The position numbers were made by a program, and so were the translations under genes. Under the pieces are notes generated by a model that was not told the origin of the DNA, ran no database searches, and was given only the letters and a program-made list of their open reading frames with translations. From contig CM054181.1 of NCBI GenBank assembly GCA_028829895.1, forward strand, positions 110,136,860-110,200,859: a DNA stretch of 64,000 nucleotides, given 5' to 3'. Of the stretch, positions 24,985 through 37,947 are shown in pieces. The stretch comes from Sinotaia quadrata. Its lineage: Eukaryota; Mollusca; Gastropoda; Architaenioglossa; Viviparidae. Position 1 is the stretch's first letter. Every line of letters starts with the position of its first letter.

Positions 24985-25145
24985 CCTAGAGAATGTTCAA
25001 ATCGACTGTGCGATCCACCTGGGTAGACATAAGGAGTAACTCCCATCTGCTTCAGGTACCGCAGACGTTGAAACTGCGGGGTGTTAATGACGGCCACACA
25101 AAGAGGGGGTAACACGATGTTTCCATGAACGGGGTCGAGAACAAT
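24985..25145 (-). CDS. SAMHD1-like dNTP triphosphohydrolase, exon with first HD-domain His
   Basis: 161 bp from acceptor (TATTATACAG) to donor (CTAGG|GTAAAC) encode 53 residues plus two bases. Landmarks: [12 protein letters not shown], matching DPIHGHIELHPL of human SAMHD1; [14 protein letters not shown], matching [14 protein letters not shown]; and [11 protein letters not shown], whose His corresponds to H167. The last two bases plus A from the next exon restore the conserved glycine, so the splice phase fits exactly. Confidence 0.93.
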
Positions 25146-25157
25146 CTGTATAATAAT

Positions 25158-25295
25158 TACGCAATAAAGATGACACTTTAATATTAAGCAATTAGATACA
25201 TTTTGTCTTTACTTTGGTGCCGTGACAACAAAGATAACACTTTAATATTAAGCAATTAGATACATTTTGTTTTTACCTTGGTGACGTGACAACAA
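25158..25295. repeat. Two-copy ~69-bp duplication
   Basis: ACACTTTAATATTAAGCAAT followed by TAGATACATTTTGT and GTGACAACAAA occurs twice in tandem. Confidence 0.85.
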
Positions 25296-25299
25296 AAGG

Positions 25300-27356
25300 A
25301 TCGTGACTATCATACAATAAATATTCGTCATAATATTAAATAATACATATACTTATTTATTTTAACTAAGAATGTTACTAAAAAAAAATAATCATTGGTG
25401 TACTTCATTTAAATAGCTATTTTCCACCACCACTGATATACGTTCGACATTATTGCTCTTTAATTCGTTTTGTGGTCATAAAACATTTATAATCCATCTA
25501 CGTATGAGTGGCCGAAGGTTTTTTTATATTTGCCGTAATGTAAATGTATTTTGTAAATTAATCCTTTAAATACATCTTTCTTGTTTGTGAGCTTAAGTGT
25601 GAGTGTCATTAATACTAGTTAATCTTGTTTGTGAGTGTGAGTGTCATTAATACCTGAGATACTGTTCAAACCTAAAGCAGATTGCTAATCGATTCCTCAC
25701 AAATTTACAAAACATATTTTCAATATACATAATATATTTCATTAATACTTTTTATTTCGTAACAATTGGTGCAATATGAATTTAATGATATACTGTATTA
25801 GACCAAAGGAAAAAATTATTATAAATTATTTTTATTATAAATAATAAAACATATTAAAAAATATCAAGCTCAGTCCTTAACTTCTTAATAATTGGCATAC
25901 ATAAATAAGTAACAAATTAATACCAGATTCTCAAAACGTTACTAGCTATTAACTGCAAAAAACCTGGCATTTTTATAAAAGTTTGAAATAAATTTTCTAA
26001 TAGAAGAAAGCAGTCAATTTAACGTTATGAATATATAAAAGTGTAATTATCATATTGCTTTCTTCTGTTAATAGCATAGGCATTCCATTACGAAATTCGT
26101 AGTTGCTGAGCACATACTGATATGAAAAATGTATTATTATCCCTGAACTGAAAGCTATTTTCGATATGAAAAAATAAATTGATTTATTTTCAACATCGCT
26201 TAACAAAGGAAATGGTATCAATGAAATATACTTCCCTTGCATTAATAGTACGTAAACTGAGACGAATGACAGTGACATGATTATTTGAAATATGAAACAT
26301 GAAATATGTGTCACATTTTGACGAACGGAACAAACGTATTTGCCTTTTTGTGATGTGATTCCTTTTGAAATTCGACCTTTTTTGCTGGTTTCAGATTTTC
26401 AGACAGCCAATTTAATTCTCTGGAATAAGTAAAGATTGACTCAGAATTACGTTACAATATTGACTTTAAATTTTTGAAATAAAAACGATTGATTTAAAAT
26501 TACATTACAAAATTGACTTTATTTCTCTGGAAGAAGGAAATATTGACTCAAAATTACATTACAATATTGACTTTAAATTTCTGAAATAAAGAAAAATAGA
26601 TTCAAAATTACATTACAATATTGATTTTATTTCTCTGTAAGAAGAAATATTGACTCAAAATAGTATTATGTTTAGTCCCATTGTATTTCCATTACAAAAG
26701 CAAATTATCTAGTACAAACCAGGGAATCTGTGGAAGGTAAATGTAAAAATGTATGTAACCTTCATGTTTCAATAATTTCCAAGCACTGCTTACAGTTTTG
26801 ATTTTATTTGGAACTGCATTGTATGTTTTTCAATAGAAATTTAATGAAGTTGGTTTTCAGTGCTTTATATATCAGAGAAGGGCCGACTTTCGAGATATAG
26901 AGCGGGTTTATTTCTGTTAGTGTAGAATCGCATTTTTAAATGTTGTTACAACCTTTACTAAATGAATTCTACTTGTTACTTAATATTATTTTACAGTACT
27001 CTATTGCAGTAATTACATATTCGTCTTTAAAATTAACTTATGCGCAAACGATAGCATAAAACGAAAGAAAAACAGTACTTTCTAAATCAAGGGGTTAAGA
27101 CAGATTTCAGCTAAAAACGTAAAATTATAATATGCTGCTTGTTTGACCTGTGATTCTGAGAATGATGAATTAGTATTTAATTGATTGTTATATAATGTAA
27201 TCAGTAATGTTTCTGCACGACGGAATAAAGAAATCCAAAAATAGATATTAATCTGTCTAAATGTATTCAATAATATAATTCTTGTTATTAAGGATTGTGG
27301 TGACTTAGTGGAAAACGTTCTTTTCTGTCTTTGAGATTTAAAGACAGACTTCATAC
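25300..27356. other. Intron sequence
   Basis: AT-rich and without a recognised gene. Imperfect ~58-bp repeats at about 26430-26660 are built on TTGACTCAAAATTACATTAC and AATATTGACTTTAAATTT. Open frames at 25997-26314 and 27082-27354 (minus) resemble nothing I know. Confidence 0.55.
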
Positions 27357-27435
27357 TTGCCTACAAAGTGTTTCTAACTCTATGATTGCTTCAGCTTGTC
27401 TGCGATTTGATGTCTTCATAAACGCTTGCATCGAC
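27357..27435 (-). CDS. Probable SAMHD1-like exon upstream of the HD domain
   Basis: 79 bp between a good acceptor (CATTCCTTCAACAG) and a donor (CAA|GTATGA). One base completes a codon from the exon at 27989 and 26 codons follow (peptide SMQAFMKTSNRRQAEAI..ETLCRQ), ending in phase 0, as the next exon needs. No residue match to a known domain is claimed; the support is an open frame, splice sites and phases that fit on both sides. Confidence 0.5.
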
Positions 27436-27669
27436 CTGTTGAAGGAATGGAAATGCCAACAAATATCAGCTATCTATTCGTACATAATATAAGAATAATC
27501 TGAAGAAATGCAGTGATGTTGCTTAATTACATCAAAATATTCTTTGACAACATTACTATGAACGTGCATTGGATACTGAACAATGATATTTAAAGACGTT
27601 TGGGGAGGGGTCTAAATATTAAGCATCTGTATGAGAACATTAACTTTTACTGGCTTACATTCAAAGATA

Positions 27670-27679
27670 GTGCAAATCG

Positions 27680-27713
<34 letters not shown>

Positions 27714-27785
27714 CTTGCTTGCTTGCTTGGCTGGTTGGCTGGTTGCTTGCTTGCTTGTTTTATTGGTTCATTGATTGATTCGTTT
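27670..27785. repeat. (GATT)n/(GCTT)n tetranucleotide tract
   Basis: GATTGATTGATT passing into GCTTGCTTGCTTGGCTGGTT and back to ATTGATTGATT. Confidence 0.9.
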
Positions 27786-27988
27786 GCGTCTGCTTCAAAT
27801 TAAAATCGCGGACAGGTGCTGTGATAAACTGTTTCCTGTTATGCAGCAGCATACAGCAATGAGACAGAATTATATATTCTGAATCGCTTTATAATTCCAT
27901 TACAATGGCTGTGCATGAAAATATTTATTCGTCATAGACAACATGATAGATTTAGGAAGATTGCATTAAAACGTTTCCAGTTGCTTAC

Positions 27989-28064
27989 CTTTTCTCATTC
28001 TCATACAGATATTCCAATAGTTGGGCTGTTTCTTTATCGAAATACTTGCCATTAATGCCGTGCT
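27989..28064 (-). CDS. Probable SAMHD1-like exon, possible SAM-like region
   Basis: 76 bp with acceptor TTTTCTCTTCAAG and a consensus donor (AAAAG|GTAAGC). With one base from the upstream exon it reads EHGINGKYFDKETAQLLEYL. Position and phase suit the N-terminal region, where SAMHD1 carries a SAM domain, but similarity to SAM is too weak to assert. Confidence 0.55.
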
Positions 28065-28299
28065 CTTGAAGAGAAAATATGAAACATGTATATTGCTAAG
28101 TTTACCGTGTCAAAGGACTTCTTAATATATTATTAATACAAAGAAAAATTTAAATCGCATATCAAAACATGGACACTGAATAAAAATAAGTATATCCATA
28201 TTAGTATTCAACTTACTTTTATTTAACGCGTATTTCTTTCGGTCAGTTTCTAACAGGTATTGTTATTACTATATGTGGTTGTGGTTGTAGGGATCATAA

Positions 28300-28330
28300 T
28301 GATGATGATGATGACGACGACGACGAAATA
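28300..28330. repeat. (GAT)n(GAC)n tract
   Basis: Short ATG/GAC trinucleotide run. Confidence 0.85.
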
Positions 28331-28688
28331 AAAAGAAGAAGAAATGAAATAATAACGATGATGATAACTCAATGAAGTATTCAAGCATTCTTGAAAATTT
28401 CTGTTCTGTTCGTCACTCGGTTCAGAAAGCACGACGTATTACGTAGACGGATACACAATGGAACATTAACACTTTTATTGCATTAAAATGCCGTTCCTTT
28501 GTGTTTCATTCTGACAGATACATTTAAATAAATGAATCCCTTGACAACAAGTATAGAGCCACAATTGTTGCTTTTTGTTACGTACGCCGTCAATATTGTT
28601 TAACAGATGATTGTCGGAATGGTATGAATGGTAAACGTATTACATTGAACGAACCGTTTACGGTTTGAAATATGTAAAGAATACATAC

Positions 28689-28772
28689 CTTTATAAATAA
28701 TGGCTGCTTGACATAAATTTTCTCTGGTCAGAATATTAAATATTTTATCCTCGGTAAAACTACTCTTATCTT
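28689..28772 (-). CDS. Probable SAMHD1-like exon, most upstream phase-compatible one
   Basis: 84 bp from acceptor GGATTTCTATTTTTAG to donor AAAG|GTATGT. It encodes DKSSFTEDKIFNIL and then TRENLCQAAIIYK, and its last base joins the next exon to make Glu. Together with the exons at 27989 and 27357 it gives a continuous frame into the HD domain. No domain is assigned, and no start codon is identified. Confidence 0.45.
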
Positions 28773-28941
28773 CTAAAAATAGAAATCCAATATAATGTAT
28801 CTGTCTTAATATTCTCTTCAACATGCTTGTACCTTCGGCGTGACATAGTTGAACATGCACAAACCTGCCAGAGTATAAAACGATGAATAATAACTTTATA
28901 AGAATTAACACTTATATTCCGGTATATGGATAGATAGACAG

Positions 28942-28947
28942 ACAGAC

Positions 28948-29003
<56 letters not shown>

Positions 29004-29032
29004 GAGACAGAGAGAGACACACACACACACAT
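28942..29032. repeat. (TA)n(GA)n(CA)n compound microsatellite
   Basis: TATATATATG, then a long GA run with GACAGA interruptions, then CACACA. Confidence 0.95.
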
Positions 29033-29047
29033 AGTGTTGTGGTGTTG

Positions 29048-30296
29048 TGGAGTAAATTTGCCTATCGCTATTTCTAGACTTAGTTTTATATAAATTGTTA
29101 AATTGTTAAAGTGACCCGACCTTAGACACACCTTATTTGGGGAATTTTTTGTCCGAGTTGGAAGTAAACAATTCGAGTTGAGAATACGCTAGAAAATTAC
29201 TGATGTAATCTAAACTAGTTCCAAACGGATGAGTAGTTTCTTTGACTAATAGTCTCACACTTGTACATAACGAAATCAACCACTGGGGAAGGACCGGAAG
29301 TTTCTTTGTTGACGAAATACTCCATTCTAATCAATTTGAATTTGAACATAACTCGAGTCCGGTCATAAAAGTGATCGTTTGCTTATGGAAAGTTAACTGA
29401 CTGATAAAGGAAGAATAATCTTAGAATATTTCTTACATGTTTCCTATTGATCTATGATTTGAATTAGGGAATGCTTATGTACTTGAACTTTTATTTCTAT
29501 GCTCATTAATTTGATTATATTGTACATTTTACTTGTGAATTTTGATTGATGGTATATTTCTCATGCTGTGTGTGTATCGGGCTAACAAAATGGTTGCAGG
29601 ATTTGTCAGCTGAGAATGCTTCTAAGAGAGAAAGGAATTTAGAGATGAAATATGCTTGAAATTTAGTGCTGCCTTAATTTGACTTTGCAGAGCAAGCTTT
29701 GTTTTTGGTTGTCACTTCATGCGACAGTGACTACTGTACTCTGAATATGTTGGTGAGTGCATCCAGCATTGTTATCAACTTAATAATTATCAGTAAATCA
29801 TGGAACTGTAAGTTAATTCCTGGAAATTCAGTTCGAGTACCAATATGGCGGAAATTGTGGCTTGAGTTTGGTCTCCAGAATTCAAAGATTATTCTGAATG
29901 CTTCTCGTGGTGTGTTGAGTAAATGCACATGGAAAATCAAGAACATTCCTCCTGATGGAAGGCTACCTGAATAAACTCCCTGAATACAAAAATACCAAGA
30001 AATTCACAGACTGTGGAATGTAAAAGCATTAGTGATACCTGTAGTGATAGGAGCCTTGGGGAACATAACATCTGAATTGGAAGGCTACCTGAATAAACTC
30101 CCTGGAAACCACAGAATCGCTCCACTACTCAAAGCAGCGCTCCTCGGAAGTGCCCACATCCTCCGTAAAACCTTGGATCTCAAAGAATCTTGGTAAGATT
30201 CCGAGACCTTGGATAACAACCGACAGGCATACAGAAGTCGTGGAAAGAGGCATAATAATAATAATAATAACTATTAACTAGGTGGCGTTGGTGTCA
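29048..30296 (+). repeat. Unclassified dispersed repeat family (copy a)
   Basis: Begins GTGGAGTAAATTTGCCTATC, contains GACCCGACCTTAG, CAATTCGAGTTGAGAATACG and CAAACGGATGAGTAGTTTC, and ends ACTATTAACTAGGTGGCGTT. A retroelement fragment (29950-30250) is inserted near its 3' end. Confidence 0.75.
29950..30250 (+). mobile_element. Non-LTR/RT-type retroelement fragment (3' end of the polyprotein)
   Basis: 30014-30196 encodes WNVKALVIPVVIGALG, then ELEGYLNKLPG, then ALLGSAHILRKTL, followed by a stop. The pattern IPVVIGALG...LLKAALLGSAHILRK is typical of the C-terminus downstream of reverse transcriptase in invertebrate retroelement proteins. An upstream piece (GGCTACCTGAATAAACTCCC at about 29960) is duplicated. 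Only the tail is present, so the copy is dead. Confidence 0.7.
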
Positions 30297-30539
30297 TAGA
30301 TAGATAGAAAGATAGATAGGTAGGTAGATAGATAAAAGAGAGGAGAGGGTATAATTGAAGCAATGCACTTCGATTAGAAAAATGTTCTTTGGACAATAGA
30401 ATTATCATTTTTAATTATAACTTTTAAAAGCTGTCTTTGTTATTGAATTTTGAGCTTGTACTAACATGTAACATGTTTAAAGTATACCACATATGTTCCA
30501 TGCAATACAACTTCTGTGACATTAGAATATAGATGGTGA

Positions 30540-30660
<121 letters not shown>

Positions 30661-31404
30661 TCAAACAGTAATTCATTTATCAAGGGTATGCACACCACTG
30701 CGCTCACCAGTGGTCGTTAGGCGATATGCTTCCTTCTACTTCTAAACTCGCCTTGAATTCGCTAGTTCATGACAGGGTATACTATTATGATACGAGCATG
30801 TAGGTAGCGACATGCGATAACCTAACTGAACAGTCCTAACGACGCGTTCTAGAAATTGTGGCAGTGTGTTATGCGGGGTACATAAGTGGGGGTGGGGTGG
30901 AAAAGACTGAATTGATAACAGCTTGTTACTTTACCTTTCTCTTAAGGTGTATTTTAAGCAGGCCGATAGATATTTTATAATAGCCACAAGAAATAAGTAT
31001 CGGCGAGAGTGGTGCAGAGGTGGTATTTGTTATGCTGTTAAAACGTGTTTGTATGTGTGACGTTTATACACATACGGCTGATAATTAATCATAGATCTAC
31101 ATGCGCGCGTGTGTATATGATATAAACAACATTCATGATCTATTTCTCTAGTTTCATTTTGAAGTTGTCATTCAAGTACCCGTGTACCGTCAAGTCTTGT
31201 TATCGAAGTAAAAAAAAAAATATTTTACTTAGATCGGTCTCGTGTCAGTGATCTTGAGTAATGTGTATGTAATCATGTCAGTGATCTTGAGTAATGTGCA
31301 TGTATACATGTGTCTATGCGGCACTGTGCATTGGTGCTTTGTAAGTTTGCACCTATTCTGATCGTTCGCTATGACGTTGCAAATATAATCGAACAGCCAC
31401 TATC

Positions 31405-31952
<548 letters not shown>

Positions 31953-32246
31953 TTAACGATCATTATAGTTTCAGTGCTGTACTCACTGTCAGTTTATATA
32001 TCACTTGTAGACCGGCTTAAATTATCTCGTCGATATCACTCGCTACCCGGCATAGTTCATACATGCATACATGCACATGATAAATATCTCTTCCTGTACG
32101 CAAAATGGTCCTGCACCTGAAATTGCCTGAGACAAATAGTTTATTTCAGCTACCACTTACAGAACTGCAGAAAGCTGAAGCAACATGTAACTGTAAAGTA
32201 ATAGAGAATGTAACGACAGGTACGTAAATAAAAGCGAGGTACATAC

Positions 32247-32334
32247 CTGCCTCTTGTAACTATATTCGTGACACGAAGAGACTTCTAGTGGCTTTCCGTA
32301 CGACTGAGGCTCCACGAAAACGTATCTCGCTTCG
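32247..32334 (-). CDS. Candidate minus-strand exon of unknown gene
   Basis: 88 bp between a plausible acceptor (GGGAATACCAG) and a good donor (AGGCAG|GTATGT). Twenty-nine open codons encode EARYVFVEPQSYGKPLEV and then SSCHEYSYKRQ. It is more GC-rich than its surroundings. It ends in phase 0, which does not fit the exon at 28689 directly, so another exon would be needed if it belongs to the SAMHD1-like gene. Confidence 0.35.
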
Positions 32335-33604
32335 CTGGTATTCCCGAAAACATGAACGTGTGTGTGTGTGTGTATTGCGTGAATGACACAGGTCTCACGA
32401 CTAAAGACGTATTTAAATATGTCTTTCGACAGAGTTAGTAGAGTATACGTTCAGGCTTGCCTTTTGTCACATATTTTTGTCTACACGGAACTAAATCGTT
32501 TGCAGATTTTTTTGTTCAACAATGTGTTTTCATTTTTGTCAATTATCATTTTAAGTATATGTCCGAAATAAATTAGACAACAGACAGTATAATCTATTAT
32601 CTATCTATTTGACATTATAATGCATAAATGGCCAATAAAGTGATTTATAGAATGCAGACGGATTGCATACAGATAATATATGCCGTTGACAAAAAATTGC
32701 AATACACACACATACTTCAAAATCACAATTTCTGTTCTTGACCATTATCTGTCTGTCCATCTACAAGAACTCTCGCAAGAATCAAAAGACACCATCTAAT
32801 GTCACAGAAGTGACACTCAGCTGTATATGTTTGCCCATCCAAAGAACATTAATGCTACCCTCTAACGCATTGAGAAGTGACTAATAAACTGAAGGCGTAA
32901 TGAATACTTCGAAACAAATATTATCTCCACAACATTAGTGACACCCCCTATCAAACCCACCATGGAGAAATATTATACTCAGTAGCAGATTGCCTAAAAG
33001 AAAAACTATAGACAAGCACAAGGTCTCATTTTGACCTAAGTACCTGACCTGTCTCACCCTTCTCGAAATGTGCTCTCCAGTTCTGACCAGTGTCCTTAGT
33101 GTACTATCATGATCTTATATCCAGATACGACGTGACTTTAGAACTCACAGAGAGAGAGAGAGAGAGTAGCACGATAACGTCCTTAGTGTACTATCGTGAT
33201 CTTATATCCAGATATGTAGTGACTTTAGAACTCAGAGTAAACTAGTAGCACAATAACGTTCTCCAAACACATCGTTACTTTCGTTCCTCCTGTATTTATT
33301 TTCTCTTATTCAACATGTCTAAATGCATTCAATGCTACATCGGTAAATATAAACCTTATGCTACAATTTCATTTTTGTATTATATATTATTATATACATA
33401 TTTTCATAGCATACGTCTATTAATTCTAGCTATTGTGACGCTATAGCAGTTGTTTATTCTGCATTGTATGAACTTTGTGTTATACTACTAATAGATATTT
33501 ATTCTGCACCGTACGCTACTGTATGTTCATTTAGTATTGTGGAGTGCTTAGGGACTTTCCAAAAATTAATCATTTAAGGACCTTGTAAGAATTAGCAGAG
33601 GATT

Positions 33605-33685
33605 ATTATTATCAGTAGTAGTAGTAGAAGAAAATGAATTGGTAGTAGTAGTAGGAGGAGGAGTAGTAGTAGGAGGAGTAGTATG
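33605..33685. repeat. (AGT)n/(AGG)n trinucleotide tract
   Basis: GTAGTAGTAG and AGGAGGAGGAG blocks alternate. Confidence 0.9.
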
Positions 33686-33816
33686 CATCTTTCCACAATT
33701 TCTGTTTGACCGTCGGTTGTGATCCAAGGTCTCGGAATCTTACCAAGATTCTTACCAGGATTCTGGGAGATCCACGTTTTTACGGAGGATGGGTGGGGGC
33801 ACTTATACTGTACAGA
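33683..33816 (-). mobile_element. Second fragment of the same retroelement
   Basis: In minus orientation it repeats the 3' text of the 29950-30250 fragment (GATTCCGAGACCTTGGATNACAACCGACNG, GTGGAAAGATGC) and a damaged version of its end (CATCCTCCGTAAAAACGTGG). It has substitutions and a small duplication. Confidence 0.7.
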
Positions 33817-35170
33817 AGAATAGCTTTGTATGTGTTGTATACAATACACTATACAAACTCAAATTATATAGTAGTTACAAATTGCAACTAATAGACTAAT
33901 GTTTTCGGGCAAAACATTCATATATTTCTTTTTTTCTGCAGGGAACGGTGGTAGTTGTATTAGAGTTGCAACGTTTGGTTGTTGACGAAACCTAACAGCT
34001 CCATATTTTAGTACAATGTGAATATTACTTATATAAAGGTAAGAAACTCTAACCGGGAAGTAAAATAAGTAAGACAATCAATATATTTGTACAAGTCGAT
34101 TGAACAGTTAATCTCTTCTGCACTTTTTCAAGCTGGGTGCTGGGTGCAAAGAGAGAGTCCCTTGCATTCTCTTAATTTTGTACGACTGTTGTGCAAAGGG
34201 TATGCGTTTCTAAGGTATACTGATCAGTCTTATATTGATTGATACTGCTGATTAAGAATGTACTGTATATGAAAACATAATATGACTGTCTACGTCACGT
34301 TTAAGGAATTGAGGGTCTAAAGTTCAAGGTTGTTTTTAAAAATGATTCCTTGAAGGCAGTAAGTGCGCGCGCGCAGTAAGTCAATCTTGCGTAGAACTAT
34401 CGTACGCCTGACAGACAGTGAGTGTTGATATAAACAACCTATGTAGATACACCTTGACAGGGGACGTCAGGATCGGTGGCAATCAACACTAGTAAAGGCG
34501 GGTTGGTTAGTACGACTATTACGTTCGTATTTCCGGATTCATGAAAGTAAACCGGTAAAAGTGAAACATTATTCACATAACTAGCAAGCAGAATTTCTTT
34601 TCTGTTTTGTGAATGTGTGTTGTGCAATTATATTCATCTGAATTTACATATTTCTGAATCAGTATATGTTTTCACGCAGTCTGTGGACAAAACAGACACA
34701 TTCTGAAATGTTAAATAATTCGTGGCAATAACGCTCAGTGTGATAAATTTATCATAATTATCGTAATAAAGATAAATATTATCTATTTACATACTTGTCA
34801 CACATACATTGTGTATAATTGTTCAGGAATTATTTAAACATCAACTTTTAATATTCCTTGTATTTTAGTTTATAATTTTTGTTTTGCATTGATTACAACT
34901 TTCAGTGAAATATATTTTGTCGTTGCTTTGCGTGCAGAAAAAAAAAAACATGTGATACTGTGAATTATTTTAATTAAGTACTTAAGTAAATATATCATTC
35001 CAGATAAAACCTGTTCAGCCGAGTTTGCAGACTCTTACAAGTAAAGCAAAAGATAGACAGAAGCGCATAAGTGCATCTTAACTAACATGTATGTTACGTA
35101 AGTGCAGCTAAGATAATATGTAACATCACTAATATGTATAATCTCTGCTTGACTAAAAGTGCACACGCAG

Positions 35171-35175
<5 letters not shown>

Positions 35176-35248
<73 letters not shown>

Positions 35249-35275
35249 CACACACACACACATGCACACATAGGC
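35176..35275. repeat. (CA)n microsatellite
   Basis: ~95 bp of CA with single CG and TG variants. Confidence 0.98.
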
Positions 35276-35854
35276 TTATAAATATATACACACATACACA
35301 CATTTACATTTTAACCTGTTCCTTTTAGTACCTAAGAGTGGGTTAATCTTCCTTTGCCTGATATTTCGATTATGAATAAGTTTAATATATCTGTTAATAT
35401 ATACATGTATCAAAAATAAAATGTAAACTTAACCAATAACGATATGAAAAGTTTACTTAAAAATAACTAATTCGGGACCCATCGTTTTTTTAAGAAAACA
35501 TACCGTCATCAATGCTGTTTGCTAGAATTATCAATGTAAAATTTACGTTTAACGCGACTGTAGGCAAGCTAGTCAGAGTTCAAATAGCTTTGCTCGTTAT
35601 AGTCAATACTGTATACAACAAATAAGACATTTTTGTTTTCTGCAAGGCTTCCAACGTGAACCGTGTTATGATAGATTAATCATTAAGTAATTTATTTCGT
35701 ACTAAAATATCAGTTGCTCTTCTAAACCAAGACCTAACTCAAGCCGATAAGTATTAGTCTCATTTGCAATGTAGGTTACGTCGGTGATAATTTTAGTAAC
35801 CGGCAGTCATCACTGTATACGACCTGCTTGGTATCGGGAATACTCGGTTTCCAA

Positions 35855-35968
35855 ACTTGTTGCCCATGTTTACATGTTTAGTAGTACATTTCCTTGTTGC
35901 CCATGTTTACATGTTTAGTAGTACATTTCCTTGTTGCCCATGTTTACATGTTTAGTAGTACATTTCCT
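35855..35968. repeat. Three-copy 38-bp tandem repeat
   Basis: TTGTTGCCCATGTTTACATG followed by TTTAGTAGTACATTTCC occurs three times without visible divergence. Confidence 0.92.
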
Positions 35969-36008
35969 TCCTAGTAAATGTGATAACGTATGCAAATATT
36001 TTACCCGA

Positions 36009-36252
36009 ATTGTTAACAGATTGGAGATATACAATTAGCTTAGTTTTGCAGGACATTTTGTACTGAAAAGTCATGAAATATTATCAAGAATTGTTAACAG
36101 ATTGGATATGTACAATTAGCTTAGTTTTGCAGGACATTTTGAACTGAAAAGTCATGCAATATTATGAAGAATTGTTAACAGATTGGAGATGTACAATTAG
36201 CTTAGTTTTGCAGGACATTTTGTACTGAAAAGTCATGCAATATTATCAAGAT
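36009..36252. repeat. Three-copy ~81-bp tandem repeat
   Basis: AATTGTTAACAGATTGGAGA, ACAATTAGCTTAGTTTTGCA and GGACATTTTGTACTGAAAAG recur three times with few changes. Confidence 0.92.
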
Positions 36253-36426
36253 AGCAATGCGAGTATTGATGTCTAAATTGCAGTAATATACATAATAGTC
36301 TGTTTAAATCAATTTTACTAAAACTGATTAAAGTATTCCGCTCACGTAGCCCTGCAGCGTAGTTTGTGAGAAAATGTTTTCAAGAAAACCAAATAAACAC
36401 CACAGTCATATTAATAGACAATCATT

Positions 36427-36844
36427 TGTAAGTGTCTGAGTTGGATTAAACAACTCGAGTTGAGACTATGCTAGATAATTGCTGACGTAGTCCAAACTAG
36501 TTCCAACTGGTTGAGTAGTTTTTCTGACTAATTGTTTCACACTTGTTCATATCAATTTTATCCAATGGGGGTGGACCGGAAATTTCTTTGTTGAAGAAGT
36601 ACTATTCTATCACTTTGAATTTGAACATAACTCCAGTCCAATCATAAAGGAGATCGTTAGCTTATGAGCAGAGCAAGTCTTTTTGGTTGTCACTTCATAC
36701 TAACGCACTGTCGTCAACATATCAGTAAAACGTGTTGCTGTTATTAATAACGTAAATTACGATTCTCATCGCTTGTAATTAGTTATGGATGAATAATTAA
36801 TAATAATAATAATAACCATCAACTAGGTGGCGTTGACGTCACAG
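36427..36844 (+). repeat. Unclassified dispersed repeat family (copy b, internally deleted)
   Basis: Has CAACTCGAGTTGAGACTATG, the AACTAGTTCCAACTGG block and the 3' end AACTAGGTGGCGTTGACGTC, but the middle part seen in copies c and d is absent. Confidence 0.75.
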
Positions 36845-37138
36845 TTATCTGAACTATCAATGCGTGTAAAAATGCATTAAGTAAAATACATGAACTCACA
36901 TAGTGCTAAGTGTGTATTATTACAATGTATGTACGGGTGTACACGTATTTGAAACGCCTTCATCAATATACTTGCTTTCAACAAATGACATTTTGAAATG
37001 GATTGTATGGTTTGGCTAGACGGTGCTATGTTTATGATGATTTGTGGTCTTTTGACACTTTTCAAAGTTACATGCATGCATGTGCGTTTGGAGTAAATGT
37101 GAACATGCTAATAATGGCTTGTTGTTGTTTTTTAATAG

Positions 37139-37246
37139 GTCCAGAAATGTTTTCTTGAACCTTGACACCACTGGACTGCCTACAAAAGACACATTGCCAG
37201 ATTTGATTCTCATTGCAGCCATTTGTGGTGACAGAAGTTTCGAAAG
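37139..37246 (+). CDS. PML-I-like DEDDh exonuclease-fold protein, copy 1 exon 1 (ExoI region)
   Basis: 108 bp from acceptor TTTTTTAATAG to donor GAAAG|GTATAA, phase 2 in and phase 2 out. It encodes NVFLNLDTTGLPTKDTLPD followed by LILIAAICGD. This is the first strand and ExoI motif of the DEDDh fold, where active enzymes have F-D-x-E-T-T-G. Here Asp is Asn and Glu is Asp. Exons with a start codon lie further upstream and were not found. The nearest family member I recognise is the exonuclease-like C-terminal domain of PML-I, which also lacks the catalytic residues. Confidence 0.75.
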
Positions 37247-37639
37247 GTATAACCACAGAGCTAAAATAGATTACTGACAATTATTTGAATCAATATAACC
37301 TAAAGAACCAAGAGCCATTCAAAGATCCATATAGCAGTAAAACCAGTTCGCTGAGGAGCAGTATATGCCAAACGCCACACAAATTGAAAATAATCAGCTC
37401 CTGTAGAGTACAAAAACTTATTGTTTATGACCTCACACTTCTGTGAGCTGTGGCAGGTGTGAGTAAATGTCCTGTAGTGGACAGAAAATTTATAATCAAC
37501 ATGGCTTGCGGTGTTCGTAAAGGACACTCAGTAAACTGTTTGCAGTTGCAGAACACCCGCTGGTCTTGTCTATTTTTAACTTTGTCAAGATCTTATCAGT
37601 AGTTAACGCCTAATTTAGTTTAGCCGAAGAGAATTGATT

Positions 37640-37947
37640 TTGTCGAGTGGACTCGTCTGTAAAGTTTGCAATAGAGAAGTACTTCTATTTGGTATATATT
37701 TTTGCATACAGTAAAGTCTGTAAAGTTTGCAATAGAGAAGTACATCTATTTGGTATATATTTTTGCATACAGTAAAGTCTGTAAAGTTTGCAATAGAGAA
37801 GTACATCTATTTGGTATATATTTTTGCATACAGTAAAATCTGTAAAGTTTGCAATAGAGAAGTACATCTATTTGGTATATATATATATTTGCATACAGTA
37901 AAGTCTGTAAAGTTTGTAATAGAGAAGTACATCTATTTGGTATATAA
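37640..37947. repeat. ~61-bp tandem array in intron 1, split by a transposon
   Basis: About five units of GTCTGTAAAGTTTGCAATAG + AGAAGTACATCTATTTGGTA + TATATTTTTGCATACAGTAAA. The array stops at the left end of the hAT element and a further piece (GTATATATTTTTGCACACAG) follows the right end at 40243. The array therefore predates the insertion. Confidence 0.93.
37940..37947. repeat. Target-site duplication, left
   Basis: GTATATAA directly before the left terminus of the hAT element; identical to 40235-40242. Confidence 0.95.

Larger units (their letters stand above)
32580..37138. other. Intergenic region between divergent genes
   Basis: No gene is recognised. It holds (AGT/AGG)n at about 33605-33685, a (CA)n tract, two short tandem arrays and one dispersed-repeat copy, listed separately. 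A promoter for either flanking gene could lie here, but I see no element to support one. Confidence 0.5.

Noticed and set aside
28830..28868. Possible 32-base micro-exon (FVHVQLCHAE)
   Set aside because: Acceptor and donor are present, but it is too short and no upstream exon of matching phase was found.
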